From NCBI RefSeq assembly GCF_033439725.1, contig NW_026944389.1, positions 992,001 through 1,056,000 of the forward strand: a stretch of DNA of 64,000 nt, given 5' to 3'. The DNA is from Neurospora tetraspora. Taxonomy: Eukaryota; Ascomycota; Sordariomycetes; Sordariales; Sordariaceae. The translations under genes and the position numbers were made by a program. The notes beneath the pieces were generated by a model, which was not told where the DNA came from, searched no databases, and worked only from the letters and a program-made list of their open reading frames with translations. Below, piece by piece: positions 1 to 11,539 of the stretch (positions within the stretch are counted from its first letter, which is position 1; the number at the start of each line of letters is the position of its first letter).

Positions 1-945
1 CCAACCCAGCAACCCTCCTCCACCCTTCATTTGACACAACCACCCCACCCCCCTCCAACTTCTCAATCCCCTTTCCCCCCGTCTCTCCCTCCTTCCTAAT
101 CGTCTCATCCCACCCTCCCATAGCCATCTCCACCAAAAACTTCCCAAGTGGCTCAGTAGGACTCCACATCTTCTTATACCCCGCCCTGATCGGCGGTCCC
201 AAAACACATCCCGCCAAGTTCACGAGGAAGGGGGGTTTGGGAATGTAAGGCGTGATGGCGGGGTGGGAGGACGGGTCGACAAAGCCTGGTCTCATTGACC
301 AGGGAAGAAAGGTGCCGGGGGTGGAGTAGAGCTGGGAGAGGGAGAGCTCGGTTTGTCCCTTGATGATGGCGAACCAGGGGTTTGTGAGGCGAGAGAGGAG
401 GGGCTGGGAGTCAAGGGGGACGGTGGTGGCGCCTTCGCCGGATACGTAGATGAAGCGGAAGGGTTGCTGCGGTTGGGATTGGGATTCTGGGGAAGAAGAA
501 GCAGGAGAGGAGGAGGGGCCGGAGGGGCCGGAGGAGGGGAGGGTCTGGAAAGCGGCGGCGGCGGCGAGGGGGAAGTCCTTTGTTATTTTGACGTATTCCC
601 TTTTACAGTCCATCAGTATCAGTTTGTCGTCTTGGTTTAGGGAAACAACAGATGGATGGGAAAAGAGAAAGGGAACATAACATACTCCTTCCCAACAGCA
701 TTCTGACTGATTCCCAACGCCCAAACGCATCCCGTTGCTCCCCTAAGTTGGTTGAGCAGGTCACTATCGTATTTCTCGAAATCCTTGTGAAGAATGACGT
801 TGATGCGAGGGTCCTTCGCATCTTCGGCCATCTTGACGGGTCGTCGGCTGATGATGGAGATCTTGGTGATGTCTTTTGTCTTGATCATGGCGTCTAGGAC
901 GGCGGAGCCGACGAGGCCGGTGGCGCCTGTTAGGATTAGATGCAT
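1..945 (-). CDS. NAD(P)-binding Rossmann-fold protein, partial (runs off left edge)
   Basis: The protein starts with a classic short-chain dehydrogenase/epimerase nucleotide-binding strand: residues 1-14 read MHLILTGATGLVGS, so TGATGLVG is the glycine-rich loop. A following ISRRP segment fits NADP binding. Exon 1 is 945-686, the intron 685-600 (GTATGT donor, AAAAG acceptor, CTGATAC branch-like site), and exon 2 is 599 to beyond base 1. Joining gives KEEYVKITKDF and an open frame to the window edge. A Ser/Pro/Gln-rich loop follows, then FRFIYVSGEGA, where the Tyr/Ser lie where atypical SDR proteins of the HTATIP2/NAD(P)H-binding type carry them. The substrate cannot be told. The start is the only ATG before the Rossmann motif. 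The C-terminus is missing because it lies outside the window. Confidence 0.85.
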
Positions 946-1397
946 TTTGGGTTGATGATGTTGGTGTGTTTGCTATGGGTTAAGAAGAACAACGAAAAGG
1001 AAAGAGAGGGTTTGACGGACTTGTAGAGGGGTGGGAAAATATATATATCATTATCATCATATACGAAGCGGCCGACAAATAATGATGCTATCTAACACAT
1101 GCCTGGCACTAGCTCGTTTCTAGATCTGACATAAGCCGAAGCCGCATCGAGTCGCATGCCTTAACTCCTTGCGTCCAATGAGATCTCTCGTCTTACCTCC
1201 GGGCTCCGCGGGTCCAATATCCGGGAGCGGGCCGGAGCGGGTTTGCGGCCGCATCACCGCAAAAGTGGAGTGGCTGTGGAGCACACACAGCCCCGGGTTG
1301 ACTCCCGAACCAGCGGCTCGGGGCCGCGTGAACTCCACTGTTGACGACAGCTAGGTACGGAAGCTTCACGGCCGTCTTCAGCCCGAGATGACCACGG
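946..1397. other. Intergenic: promoter side of the Rossmann-fold gene
   Basis: No convincing gene. A TATATATAT tract near 1037-1047 lies about 95 bp upstream of the minus-strand start at 945 and may serve as its TATA-like element. The ORFs on both strands at 1120-1354 have no recognisable protein character. Confidence 0.5.
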
Positions 1398-3104
1398 CTA
1401 GGTCCTTCCAATAACCCATGCCCTTTCCACAACCATCTTAGGTTCGTTAGGCTCGCATCTCGCCAATGCTCCGAAGGGGATGAAAGCAATGTACTTGACC
1501 CTTGAGTTGACCTCCTTTCCTTCTGTTGTTAGCTTTAGCTGGCCCATTTTCTCGTGCCATCGCGGGTGGATCAACGCCTTTCCAGATTTGTCCACCTTCG
1601 GTTCCCATTCGGGAGGATCTTCGTCGTCTTCCTCGTCGGTGCTCTTCGAAGCAATTTCGATCTGTAATGGGACTGGTGACTTCCTAATCGCCAGTTTGAG
1701 ATCCAAAGCCTGTTCGCAGAGTTGCTCGATGGTCTTCTCAACCAGTTTCTTGTTCCGGGCGAAAGTGAACTTCATCAAAGGTTCAAGGTACCCGATTAAC
1801 GTTTGCGCCGCACTCTTCGCTTCAGCTGTCAACACCCCCTGACGAAGTTGCTTGAAAAGGTTGATGTTAACCGCTCGCCATTTTGCTTCACTCTTTTGTC
1901 CCACTGTCGTCACATCCTCGTTAGCATTCAATCATCCATCACCAACAGCGTAAAGAAACATACCTTTCTCATGCCTCATCAAATACCCCTCAATATCCTC
2001 CAACTGCCTCTCCACCCGCCCCGTCTCCCCCCTCTCATCCACCTCCCCATCCAACTCGGCCCCAAACGTCCTATGCCCCGGCCTCAAAATCCTCGAATAC
2101 AGCACCTGAAACACGGCCGCCATAACCAAATACCTCCTCACCTCCACCGACGCGTTCCCAAACAGCTGCTTATCCGGCACCCACGGCAAGCGCATGATAT
2201 CCACCTCTGTCACCTTCGCCCCCTTCGTCTCCAACTGCAGCGCAGAACTACCCACAAACTCCCACACCTTTGCCCTGAACTCAACAAACATCCTTCGAAC
2301 CCTCTCCAGACTTTGCTCCTCCGACTTTTTCTCCCCCTCCCCCTCCCCCTCCCCACCCTGACTCTCAACTGTATCACCCCAATACCTCCCCTCCCGCTCC
2401 CTAACCAACCGCTCAATCTCCCTCTCCCGCTCTTTACACGCCCTCTTCGCCCTCCTCACCTGCTCCTCCAACTTTTCATAATCCAACTGATAAGAGATCC
2501 GTATCCTCTCCCGCATCCTCTCCAGTGCGTCAGCCGAATTCTGCTCCACCATCTTCTCGACCACATTCAGATGCGGAACCAGCCGTCTTTTCAACGTCAT
2601 TTGCACCGCTTCGTCGATGGTCTGGTACAAAGCCGGTTCGGAGAGGAATCCCAAGGGTCCAGGTCCAGACCGCTTGTTCGGGAGCCAGGCGAGTTCGGCT
2701 TTGGAGGAGCAGGGGCTGCCGTCGAGCATGACTAGGTCTGGGTCCGTACCGTCCGAGGAGGCGGAGGTGTTGTTTGAGCCTCCTGAGACTCCTTTCTCCA
2801 GGGTTTCGGAGCTGGAGTTGGAATCCTCGTCGTCGGAGGGGTGGAGGACGGTGCCGTCCACAAAGTCGCCTTCTGTTGTTTGCCAGTGGGTTGGTTCCTT
2901 GTTCCATTTTACCCTCTTGGTCGGCCGCGGGGTGTTTTGCTTAGCGGAGAGCATTGTGATGTAGGGAAACCGAATGAGTTTGCGGCTTTTGGTCAGGGGC
3001 ATGGAAAAGAGAGGGACGCGCGGGGGTTCCAATTCGTTGTCGTCAGTCGCGTGGGGGGAAGGATATCGGCGTTTGGTGCCACGGTTGTCGTTTAGGTCGA
3101 GCAT
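1398..3104 (-). CDS. Hypothetical coiled-coil protein, probably nuclear
   Basis: CDS is complement(join(1398..1903,1964..3104)), 548 aa. The 60-nt intron has a GTATGT donor, a GCTAACG branch site and a CAG acceptor, and joining keeps the frame (HEK|VGQKSEAK). The N-terminus is basic (GTKRRYP; TKRVKW), which could be a nuclear localisation signal. Residues 85-150 are acidic and Ser-rich, residues 165-240 form a strongly charged predicted coiled coil (KREREIERLVRERE type), and a GEGEGEGE run follows. The C-terminal 170 residues are helical with an acidic EEDDEDPPEWEP stretch. I do not recognise the family, and cannot tell whether it belongs to chromatin, kinetochore or another nuclear complex. 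The next gene in the same orientation is 450 bp downstream. Confidence 0.75.
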
Positions 3105-3644
3105 TGAATAGCTTGGTCCAGAGAGATGATGTTGAGGTCCAGCTCATATGATATGATGAGTTCGAGTTTCCGCGACGAAGAATGTTTCGGGTGCGATGCT
3201 GGAGGATACGGTTCTTGACCAAGCCTCGAGGAGGTTTTGTCATGGCAGGTAGGTAGTATGCGTACGCGCGTTAAGAAAGCGAAGTCAATGAACAAAGGAA
3301 TGGGTAAGAAGCTCTGCTTACCATTGGGGTCTCGTTTCAGATCTGGGCTTTGTTCCCTTTGTTGTGATGTATACCTCAGTCCAATCCTTTAAGGGCATCA
3401 AAGATGCATAGCCGGTTTAGGAAAGGGTTGACTATCCAGGTGCCTCGGTTAGCTTATTGTTGTCAGGTTGGACGGTGGAGGCTGAGATTTGCGATGCGAT
3501 TTCGCAGTGCGCCGGGAGATTTGCTTGATGCCCTAAAAATATTCATTATTGTCATGCGCAGTATATGAGGAGATGGCATCGATAAGAGTGGAGGCATGTC
3601 GGAAGCAGGCTCAATCTCAATCTATGTCAACTATGGTGTAGGGC
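3105..3644. other. Intergenic 5' flank, no gene seen
   Basis: Between the coiled-coil protein start and the transposon. Short minus-strand ORFs at 3043-3295 are not supported by family resemblance. GC is normal here, so RIP has not spread into it. Confidence 0.5.
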
Positions 3645-3652
3645 TTATAAAC

Positions 3653-3690
3653 GAGAAAACCTACCCACACTCACCCCCAAAACTATACGC
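3653..3690 (+). repeat. Left terminal inverted repeat
   Basis: 38 bp identical to the reverse complement of 8070-8107. It is rich in CpA steps (ACCCACACTCACC), which RIP would normally destroy, yet unmutated. Confidence 0.95.
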
Positions 3691-5881
3691 ACCCTCAATA
3701 CCCCATTTGATAGCTGACATATAAAAACCGTCGTTTTATCATATCTTCTAACATCCCTGCTAAAATCGCCATGTGCACTGAGACCGCCAGAGTCGTGAGA
3801 TTTTCGTAGTGTTAAGTGTAAATCTATTTCTTATTTATCTATTTCTTATTTATTTACTTAGTAATATCTACTATTTACTCCTCGTTATTACTAATTACAA
3901 TAGGGTTCCTCTTGCCACCCTCCCTTTCAAACTAGATATTAATAGGGTTACAATCGCTCTCGTCGTTAGCGTAGCCATCCTTATACCAAGCCTAGTACGA
4001 TGAGGTATCACAATCCCACCCCTCGTTATTAGCTCAATAATAATATATACCTTCTAAATTCTCAAATACTCTTAGCGTAAAATAAACGGCGGGTATATTT
4101 AATATACTTATCAATAAAAGGATTACTATACGATATAGTTTTAACTACCTAGTCTCTATATACGTATAAACGAATAGAATTAACCTCCTACTTTACTTTT
4201 AACTATAATTCTAGGTATTTAATATAAGTTCTACACTATTCTAACTACTCTCTATCCTTTTCGAAGGTAATACTATATAGGGACTCCATCTTATAAGGTA
4301 ACCGCTTTAAGAAGTAGTATAGGGGGTGGGGGAGGGTATAAGCGGCGGCCTCCTTCTATTCCTATAACTCTTTAGTAAAGTAAGTTTACTATTCTTCGTC
4401 TATAAGAGGGGTTAGCGTCCCCTCTTTCCCAAGCTTCGCTATATCCCTCCTATTAAGAGGGATAAAATATTCTTTTAAATCTGATTTTTAAAAATTATAT
4501 TTAATTTCTACCCTATCGAAATAAGTAGTATCGTTGTATAGGATTACGGGAGGTAGCTACTCTCTAGCGGAGGATGAAGATTACCATATAAAGAGGGAGG
4601 AGGAAACTTTCAAAGAGGGGAGGGATAGAGTATTAAATAAAATAAAGAGCCTAAAATCCAATTCAAAACTAGCCTCCTCCTCAAAATTAAAAATAACAAT
4701 ATAATTAACAATTAGGGTAGGCTTTCGCTAGCGGGACTAGGTAGGTAAGGTAGGCTCGTTTAATTAAGTTACCTTCTTAATTACCTTCTTAAACTGCTAG
4801 AATTATTAAAATTGCTAGAATACAACTATATTTACAATATTAAAAGCCTTAATATTATTACCCAATTTGTACTATAAATAATAATAACGAATAGAGGCGC
4901 TAATAGGTATAATATTCTTTAACCTCCCGTATAGGCCAACTAATTATTAAAATAAAATAGCTTAGGACCGCGTAACCCTCTATAATTAAAATTACGAAGC
5001 GCCTTCAATTAGTAATCGTATTATAAAGATATAGTCTTTACTAAACAGTCCCTCTTCATTATATAAGCAGCCTTTAAATACTACCTTAACTGCTAATTTA
5101 AAGTATAAATATTTATCTACCGAATTCCATTAAATAAATTAATATAGGATATATTGGGAGAAAAATAGGGAAGCTTACCTTAATCTAATTTAAATACTAA
5201 AATAAATAATAACTTTCCTCAATAATTAATATACCTGATTCACTAACTAGTAATTTTATTATATATACGTAGGGTAATCTATATTATTTCCTAAACGTAC
5301 TAGTATAGGGCGGTAGAAATTTACCCTCGACCTTCCTACCCTCTTTTATAAAAGGGAATACTACAAACAATTAATAATATTAACAATTTAATATATCGAA
5401 AGCCTATAAAGAAAATTCTAGAGAGTAACTACCTAATTATACGCTATTAATCCAATTAACCCATATTCTTAAAAACGATTTACTATTCGTTATTTTATAA
5501 AATTCGTATCGGTTATTAATATACTATAAGTAAGCTGAATAAAAATTGAAGAGGCTACCGTATATTAATACACAATATAATTTTAATAAACCGTTATTAA
5601 ATTCATTAGAGGAAGTAATTCTCTAATTATAATTAAAATTATTCGCTATATAGTAGCTAGCCTAATAACGCTTATTAAACATTTACTTAGCCTTAATATA
5701 CCTAATAACGAAGTGCGGCTAAGATTCCCCGAATTTTATAATAAAAATTTCGTATACTTTTTTTAATTTATCGACGGTTAAAATATAAAGTATATATTAC
5801 TATATAAAAAATAGCCCTATACGTATATTAATAACTTCGTTTTAAATAAGAAAAGGGAGGGTGGCGGCCGTCCTTATTATT

Positions 5882-6422
5882 TGTTTCCTGCGGTGCCCTG
5901 ACTGGCCTATAATGATAGCACCAGTACAAGGTTGCTACAGTGAACTATGCACTTGTAGCAGAGCGGAGCGGAAGCGGTAGGAAGTACGACAGCAATGCTG
6001 AAGGAAGCAGCGTAGTTGCAAGTACAATAAAAGGATGTTGTAAAAGAGGTCTTAGAGAGGACTCTGCTCTCAAGACAGAAGATTACAGTGGACTCTGCAC
6101 TGTGAGAAAAGACTATATTGTATTGCTTGACTTGTGCTTGCTTGCTTAAGGAGTGACGAACTGAAGGAGAGGAGAGGTCTCTATATACATGGACACTAAG
6201 CATCTAGAAGCTTCTGTTGAATCCTGTGATGACAAATCAGTCTGGAAGAAATGCTAGCTAAGTTATAAGACTCTAGAATACAGTGGCAAAACCTCTTGTA
6301 TTCTAGTACATTCTGTGGGGACTGAGTCAACTGATTCCGTAGAAGGAATAGTTCAACTAGCCTTCTATACTACAAGGTAGTACAAGGCAGTTACAAGGCA
6401 CAGTACTAGCCACACGTTAACA
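5882..6422. mobile_element. Solo LTR nested in the RIP-degraded transposon
   Basis: A 541-bp block of normal GC lies inside TA-rich DNA. It starts TGTTTCC and ends GTTAACA, so its outer bases form the TGTT...AACA inverted ends typical of long terminal repeats. It is flanked on both sides by the same 5 bp, TTATT (5877-5881 and 6423-6427), the target-site duplication made by LTR-retrotransposon integrase. No internal region or second LTR is visible, so it is a solo LTR left by recombination. Copia and gypsy cannot be told apart. The lack of RIP suggests insertion after the host element was mutated, or that a single 0.5-kb copy did not trigger RIP. Short ORFs inside it (5907-6203) are not genes. 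Confidence 0.85.
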
Positions 6423-8069
6423 TTATTATACAGACTAATTAATAGAAACGCTAAAATTCTATAAAATTACAGGCGTTAGCATCGTTTTTAACATTAATAC
6501 CCCTATCATTCTTATTATTATTATTATTTTCTAAATTAAACGAATTCGAACTAGAGTTATTATTACTATCGCTATTAGAAGGTTACGAATTATCGTCGTC
6601 GTCACTATTACTATTAAGAGAATTATTATTTTAACACCTCTATTTTTTCTTAATTTAATCAATAACGTTGCAATTAATATACTAAACGTAATACTATAGT
6701 TAATAGTTAAGAAAAGTATCACTAAATACGCTAATTAACTACTTATCGCCGTTAGTAATAAAAATATTTAATAAAATAATACTTAAAATATTAGTAATTT
6801 ACTTAATTTAAATAGCGAAGTAGCCAAATCTAACTTTCCCCTCATTATTAATCGTAGCTTAAAATATAGGCATAGAAGTCATTTTATAAATTAAAACAAC
6901 ACCCTATACCAAGGGAAAGTAATAGTAGTTAATTTTATACGTTGCGTCGATAAAAATAGTAAAAGGGGACTACTTCTATATTTTATACTAGTACTCGAAA
7001 ACCCAAATAGTACTAGAAAATATAATCTTACCCTCGTCCTCTTACTTGATATAATAATAAACGACCTTATCGTTATTCTCTAAAGCTCTTACGAATACTT
7101 ATATATTTTAATACCCCTCTTAAACTACCTTCCTACGCTACAATCGCATATTACAAAAGTCCTTATACGTAACGAAGCAATTAGGGTAACGGTCTTTAAT
7201 AATAGAATAAATAGAGCAGATAGTAAATTCCCTTCTCCCGAATAAAGTATCAACCTAAGAGGTCGCCTCAGCATCTAAAATTAATACTCTTTCCTATAGG
7301 GAAAAATAGCTATCAAAATTCTTAAATAACGGGTAGCCTTCGTATATACCCTTAGTAACTACTACAATCTATTTCTAATTAATCGCCGTAATCGTATTAA
7401 CCGTTACCTTAAATAAGCAATCCCTAACAATCTTCGTAAATATACGAAGGCGTTTACTACGTAGGTTATCAAACAATTATTTACAATACGAAGTATAATC
7501 GTATTAATAAACGTAACGGTTAATCGCACCGTATATCGGATACTTCTTATTCTTAATCCTATACATTTAGGACCGTAGAATAATAATACTAAACTAGTAA
7601 TAATAATAAACAACGGCAAATTAGCGGCGTACTTTATCGAAAATATCGAAGGGAAATAATAATTCTAGCAAATTGGGGACAATCTAAATATCGCAATTAA
7701 ATAAAGCGCTTAATATAAAAATAACGATTGAATTGTTCGATTTACAACAACGGCAAAGAGGCATTTATATAAAGTTTATTAGTAATAGGCAAGGGGCAAT
7801 TAGTTTAGAGCGATACGACGTACTATTAATTAAATACAATATAGGGTTACAATATAACTGGGTACAATTGCGTAATATTAATCGACTACTAAGGTAGATT
7901 GGGTTAAATAGATCGAGAAAGAAAAGGGTATTCGAGTAGCTATATAATGTTATATGTATTAGAAATACGAAATTTTGCGGCAAAAATAGGGGTTTCAAAT
8001 GCAGGTATTATATATAGGCTACGGATTGGCGTGGGCTGTTAGGGTAAGGGTTTACTATGGGGGGTGGGC

Positions 8070-8107
8070 GCGTATAGTTTTGGGGGTGAGTGTGGGTAGG
8101 TTTTCTC
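8070..8107 (-). repeat. Right terminal inverted repeat
   Basis: 38 bp, perfect reverse complement of 3653-3690. It is followed directly by the second copy of the 8-bp target-site duplication (8108-8115). Confidence 0.95.
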
Positions 8108-8255
8108 TTATGAACCTCCGCGCAATGATGACCTGTTTTTCCACCCACATCACTCTCATCATCCCCCTGGTAGCGCCACGAGTTGATGTCCCTGCGAGAG
8201 AGGTCACGCCTCGGAACCAATGGAGTATCCTCCATGAAGGTACTGCTGGGTTCTC

Positions 8256-8292
8256 CTCGCTTGCCTCGCTTGCCTCGCTTGCCTCGCTTGCC
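8256..8292. repeat. Short tandem repeat, unit TCGCTTGCC
   Basis: About four copies of a 9-bp unit sit just downstream of the dynamin-like gene's stop codon (8298, minus strand). It is probably a minisatellite in the 3' UTR. Confidence 0.8.
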
Positions 8293-8297
8293 GCTGT

Positions 8298-10770
8298 TTA
8301 CAGCCCGGGCTCAAGCGCTAGCCTTGAATGATTGTTAACATCTCTTATTGGATCAGAAGGGGGTTTCAGGAGTTGTACCTCTGCATTCTGCGGCTGCTTT
8401 TTCTCGTCTTTCTGCGCTTTGTGCTTCCGCTTGCCTGCACCACCCAATGAGCCAGGCGTCTTCTGAGCCCCAGACGCAGAGTCGGTCTCGGAAGTTGCAG
8501 AGACAAACAGCGAGTCTACTCCTTCGTCAGTATGGAAGAATATGACTTATGGAATAATCGGACTTACTACCAGTGAACTTCATCCCGGTAAAGCGCTTGC
8601 AAGTGTCCATACCCTTCTGGAGCACCGTAAGCTGCTTGGTGAGCTGTTCTCGTTCAATACGACTATCCTCGGATTCGCCCGCGATAATGGCGATCTGCTT
8701 GGAATCCATTTCGAAGATTGCGACGGGAGACAAGATACTCCCAAGAGCGTCGATCAGCTTATCTTCGATCACCTGGGCGGCGACGTCATCGATAAAACGC
8801 TTCATCGCTACCTGGAATAGTGTTCAGTGTAAGTGGGTGTTGAAAGAGGGGCTGAACGAAGGGCATTATCTTAGCTCATACCGTATAGTAGGCGTTAAGG
8901 CAGCTCAAGGCTTCTTGGGCTGCAAAGCGTTGCGGGTTTGGTTCAGTCCGCGCCAGGGCATCCACGAGTTCCTTGATGTTGGTTCCGCCCGTGATGTCGC
9001 GGTTGCAACGGTTGCAATACCCAGTCTTGTTGTGCTGGATGTCTGTTTCTGTGCATTCATTGCCGAAGAACGAGCGTACAGCCTTTTCCAGCCTCTTCTT
9101 CGACTGCTCCTCTCGGGCAGTGTGGAGCGCCTCTGTAAACGACTGGTTGTAGGTGATCGGATGACCACTCTGATGCGGTATCAGAAGCTCGCTAGCCTTA
9201 TCCATCATATCTGTCAGGATCTCGTCCATAGACGGTCCGAAGATTTCCTTCTTCAGAGACTTCAGGGTCGACGCGTCCGCGATCTGGGCGATGATGAGAT
9301 CAAGAAATTGATTGGCAGCCTCCCACGCTCGCTGGACATGTTGACGAGCCAAATCACCCCAAGGCCGTGCTTGTTCTAGGAAGAGATCCGAAACGATCAT
9401 TGGGTTGAAAGTCCCCGGCAGCTCCCGGCCTTTGGTACGTCTCAAGAGGTTCTCGATATGTTTGATGAACTTCTCTTCAGAAATCAAGACCATCTTGTCA
9501 CCGACAACGCGAGAATGGTATGTCTCGATTGCATAGTAATGGCCGCGGGACGCAATCTCGTCGGCAAATCTCTCATTCAGGTTTTGCACCACGGCTCGGA
9601 TTCGCTGTCTATAACCAGTGTCGGTCTTGGCGTCCTTGAAGGAGTCGTGGTTATAAGTGCCGTCCACAGCGGCCTTCACAAGTTGCTGAAAAGACTGGCT
9701 AATCGTATACAGGTAGAGACGCTGTTCAGTCTCCTTCGCCCTGGGATCACCAAGCTTCTGGATCTGGGCATTGCATGCCTCAAACTTGGTCTCGATCTCC
9801 TCCATCACATTGGGAAGCTCAGAGGCAATCTGTTTGAGCAAGACCTTGCTCAGTCTCTCACGGAGTTTGTCAATGCCAAGATGGGCGAGTGGGAGCTCAG
9901 TCCAGGCGCCCTGACTGAAGAACTGTTGCTCCATGGTGTCACGGTCGACAACGTTCTTGGCTTCCTTATCGGAATCCTTGTTTCGGAGTACATGCCAACC
10001 AAGACGGAACTCGACTTCCTGATTCTTGGCAAGGTCGACATACTGCTTCTCACTCTCGGACCCGGGATGTAAGGCATCGGGCTTGGTGATGATACCGAGA
10101 GTGCGGTGGCCGCGGGGGTCGGCTGCGCGAGCCAGCTTCAGCACCACCTGGTTGGCGAAGTCGTTTTTGGCCGAGACGACCGCCAAGATGATACTCCTGG
10201 GTTCGTTCATGTAAGAGCGGACGACGTTTTGGATCAGCTGGACATCCGCGGCAGTCTGGTTTTTCGTTTCCGAATGGATGAGACCGGGAAGATCGACGAT
10301 AGTGAGGTGTGGACGATCAGGACCCGTAATCTCAACACGAAGGTGATGATTAGAAAACGCCTTTGCCTGAGTTGTCGAGATTCCCATGTGGTTCTTTGCC
10401 TTTTCGATGATGTCCGGCAGGAGGTCGAATGAGGTCATCTTCTCCTTGAAGGCAGATAGAGCCTTGCGCTCAGCCGCGTTGGCGTCTTCATTAGGTACAA
10501 TAGAAACATGGGCGCTTATGTCAAGAGTGCGGCGCAAAACCACTTCCGTGGGAAAGCGAGTGCACAAGTTCGCCTTGATGGGAAAGCGACGCCAGAGATG
10601 GCCTCCAGGACAGAGCTCTTGCCGGATGATTGATCACCGCAGACAATGATCTGGGGCAGTGAGACATAGTTGTTGATGCCCTCCAAACGGAGACGATCGA
10701 TGGCATCCAGGAGTTCTTGCTGGTCCTTGGAGCATAACTTGCTTAAGGCACCACTTTGGAAGGTCACCAT
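8298..10770 (-). CDS. Dynamin/Mx-like large GTPase, with one apparent frameshift
   Basis: Model: complement(join(8298..8521,8568..8811,8882..10770)). Both introns have GTATGA/GTAAGT donors, and the second has a CTGAC branch. The P-loop GDQSSGKSS (residues 44-53), switch DLPG and TKPD (G4) mark a dynamin superfamily GTPase. A long middle/stalk region and a GTPase-effector-like segment ([22 protein letters not shown]) follow, then a Lys/Gln-rich tail. Such proteins remodel or scission membranes; fungal Mx-like paralogues are mostly uncharacterised. Near 10576-10580 the frame slips: the P-loop frame reads GVAFP and then leaves the family, while the next frame continues with [12 protein letters not shown]. 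One base appears to be missing between the codons for Phe-Pro and Ile-Lys. The rest (about 785 aa equivalent) is open. The start at 10770 (MVTFQSG) is chosen because the helix leading to the P-loop begins there. Confidence 0.85.
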
Positions 10771-11539
10771 CTCTTCGGCCGGACAGTGATCGTGGGGAGG
10801 GGTAGGGGAGACTAGAACGACGGGGTTTGGTCCAAGAGGGCTGTTCGATGTTGGGACTGAGAGTGTAAGCCTGCGAAGGGTGGCAAAGAGGTTGGGGGGG
10901 TGGTGTCCTTGTGCCTCATCGTCTGAACACGTCCGGGCGGAGCAACTCTTAAGGAGGTTTCCAACAAAACCATACTCTGTTGACAGCCCATCAGAAGCGA
11001 CCCTCAAACGACGGACGGAGACACCGTGCAAGTGTTAGCATCCGATGCAGGCAGCCAGAATCCAGTAGCTACTCGCAGGAGACGTACTCATTCGAGTGAC
11101 TATCAAGCTTTGATGTTCAAAGACCAAACTTCGTTGGTGCTCCTCAAGCCCCAATGCCTTCTTACGCCCGCTCTGACGGTCACTACAAACACTTATCAGC
11201 AGAACAAACGGTCTTTGGAGCCACGAAGGTCGCAAAGAAGACGATTGGCGCACTTATACCCCGGTAAAAATAGGGGGACGGATGGAATGCTAGGAGATCT
11301 TGGGCCTCCGGCGTGAAGGGTAAGCAGTATCCCGTACTGGAGCAGCATGGAATCCAGAGCTGTACGTATCCTTGAGTCTGAAAGAGAAAGCAAATGCACA
11401 GCTTTGTATCAAAGGGACAAGAAGCCACAACAGCAGTGGGAAATGTCATAGGCGCGTCATGTAGTCCTCCTGAGTCGCTCAAGAGGGTTCGGGTGATATC
11501 CAACATACGAAGAGGCTCCTCGCTTCAGTGTGTGTTTCG
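10771..11539. other. Intergenic upstream of the dynamin-like gene
   Basis: The frame stays open upstream of 10770 to 11031, but the extra N-terminus looks unstructured and unlike the family. Nothing else recognisable. Confidence 0.4.

Larger units (their letters stand above)
3653..8107. mobile_element. RIP-degraded TIR DNA transposon relict (hAT-like by 8-bp TSD)
   Basis: The ends carry a perfect 38-bp inverted repeat (3653-3690 and 8070-8107; starts GAGAAAACCTACCC). The flanks are TTATAAAC (3645-3652) and TTATGAAC (8108-8115), an 8-bp target-site duplication with one G/A difference. Eight-bp duplications are typical of hAT and of some other fungal families such as Zisupton-type elements. 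The element is 4455 bp, or about 3.9 kb without the nested solo LTR. From about 3.8 to 7.99 kb the DNA is very TA-rich and nearly without CA/TG, as expected after RIP. No transposase reading frame survives, so the superfamily rests on the duplication length only. The outer 100-150 bp at each end escaped mutation. Confidence 0.85.

Noticed and set aside
1803-2735. 310-codon plus-strand ORF
   Set aside because: His/Pro/Leu-rich shadow of the spliced minus-strand coiled-coil gene.
7999-8331. 110-codon ORF at the right transposon end
   Set aside because: It spans the terminal inverted repeat and target duplication and ends in a 9-bp tandem repeat; not a gene.
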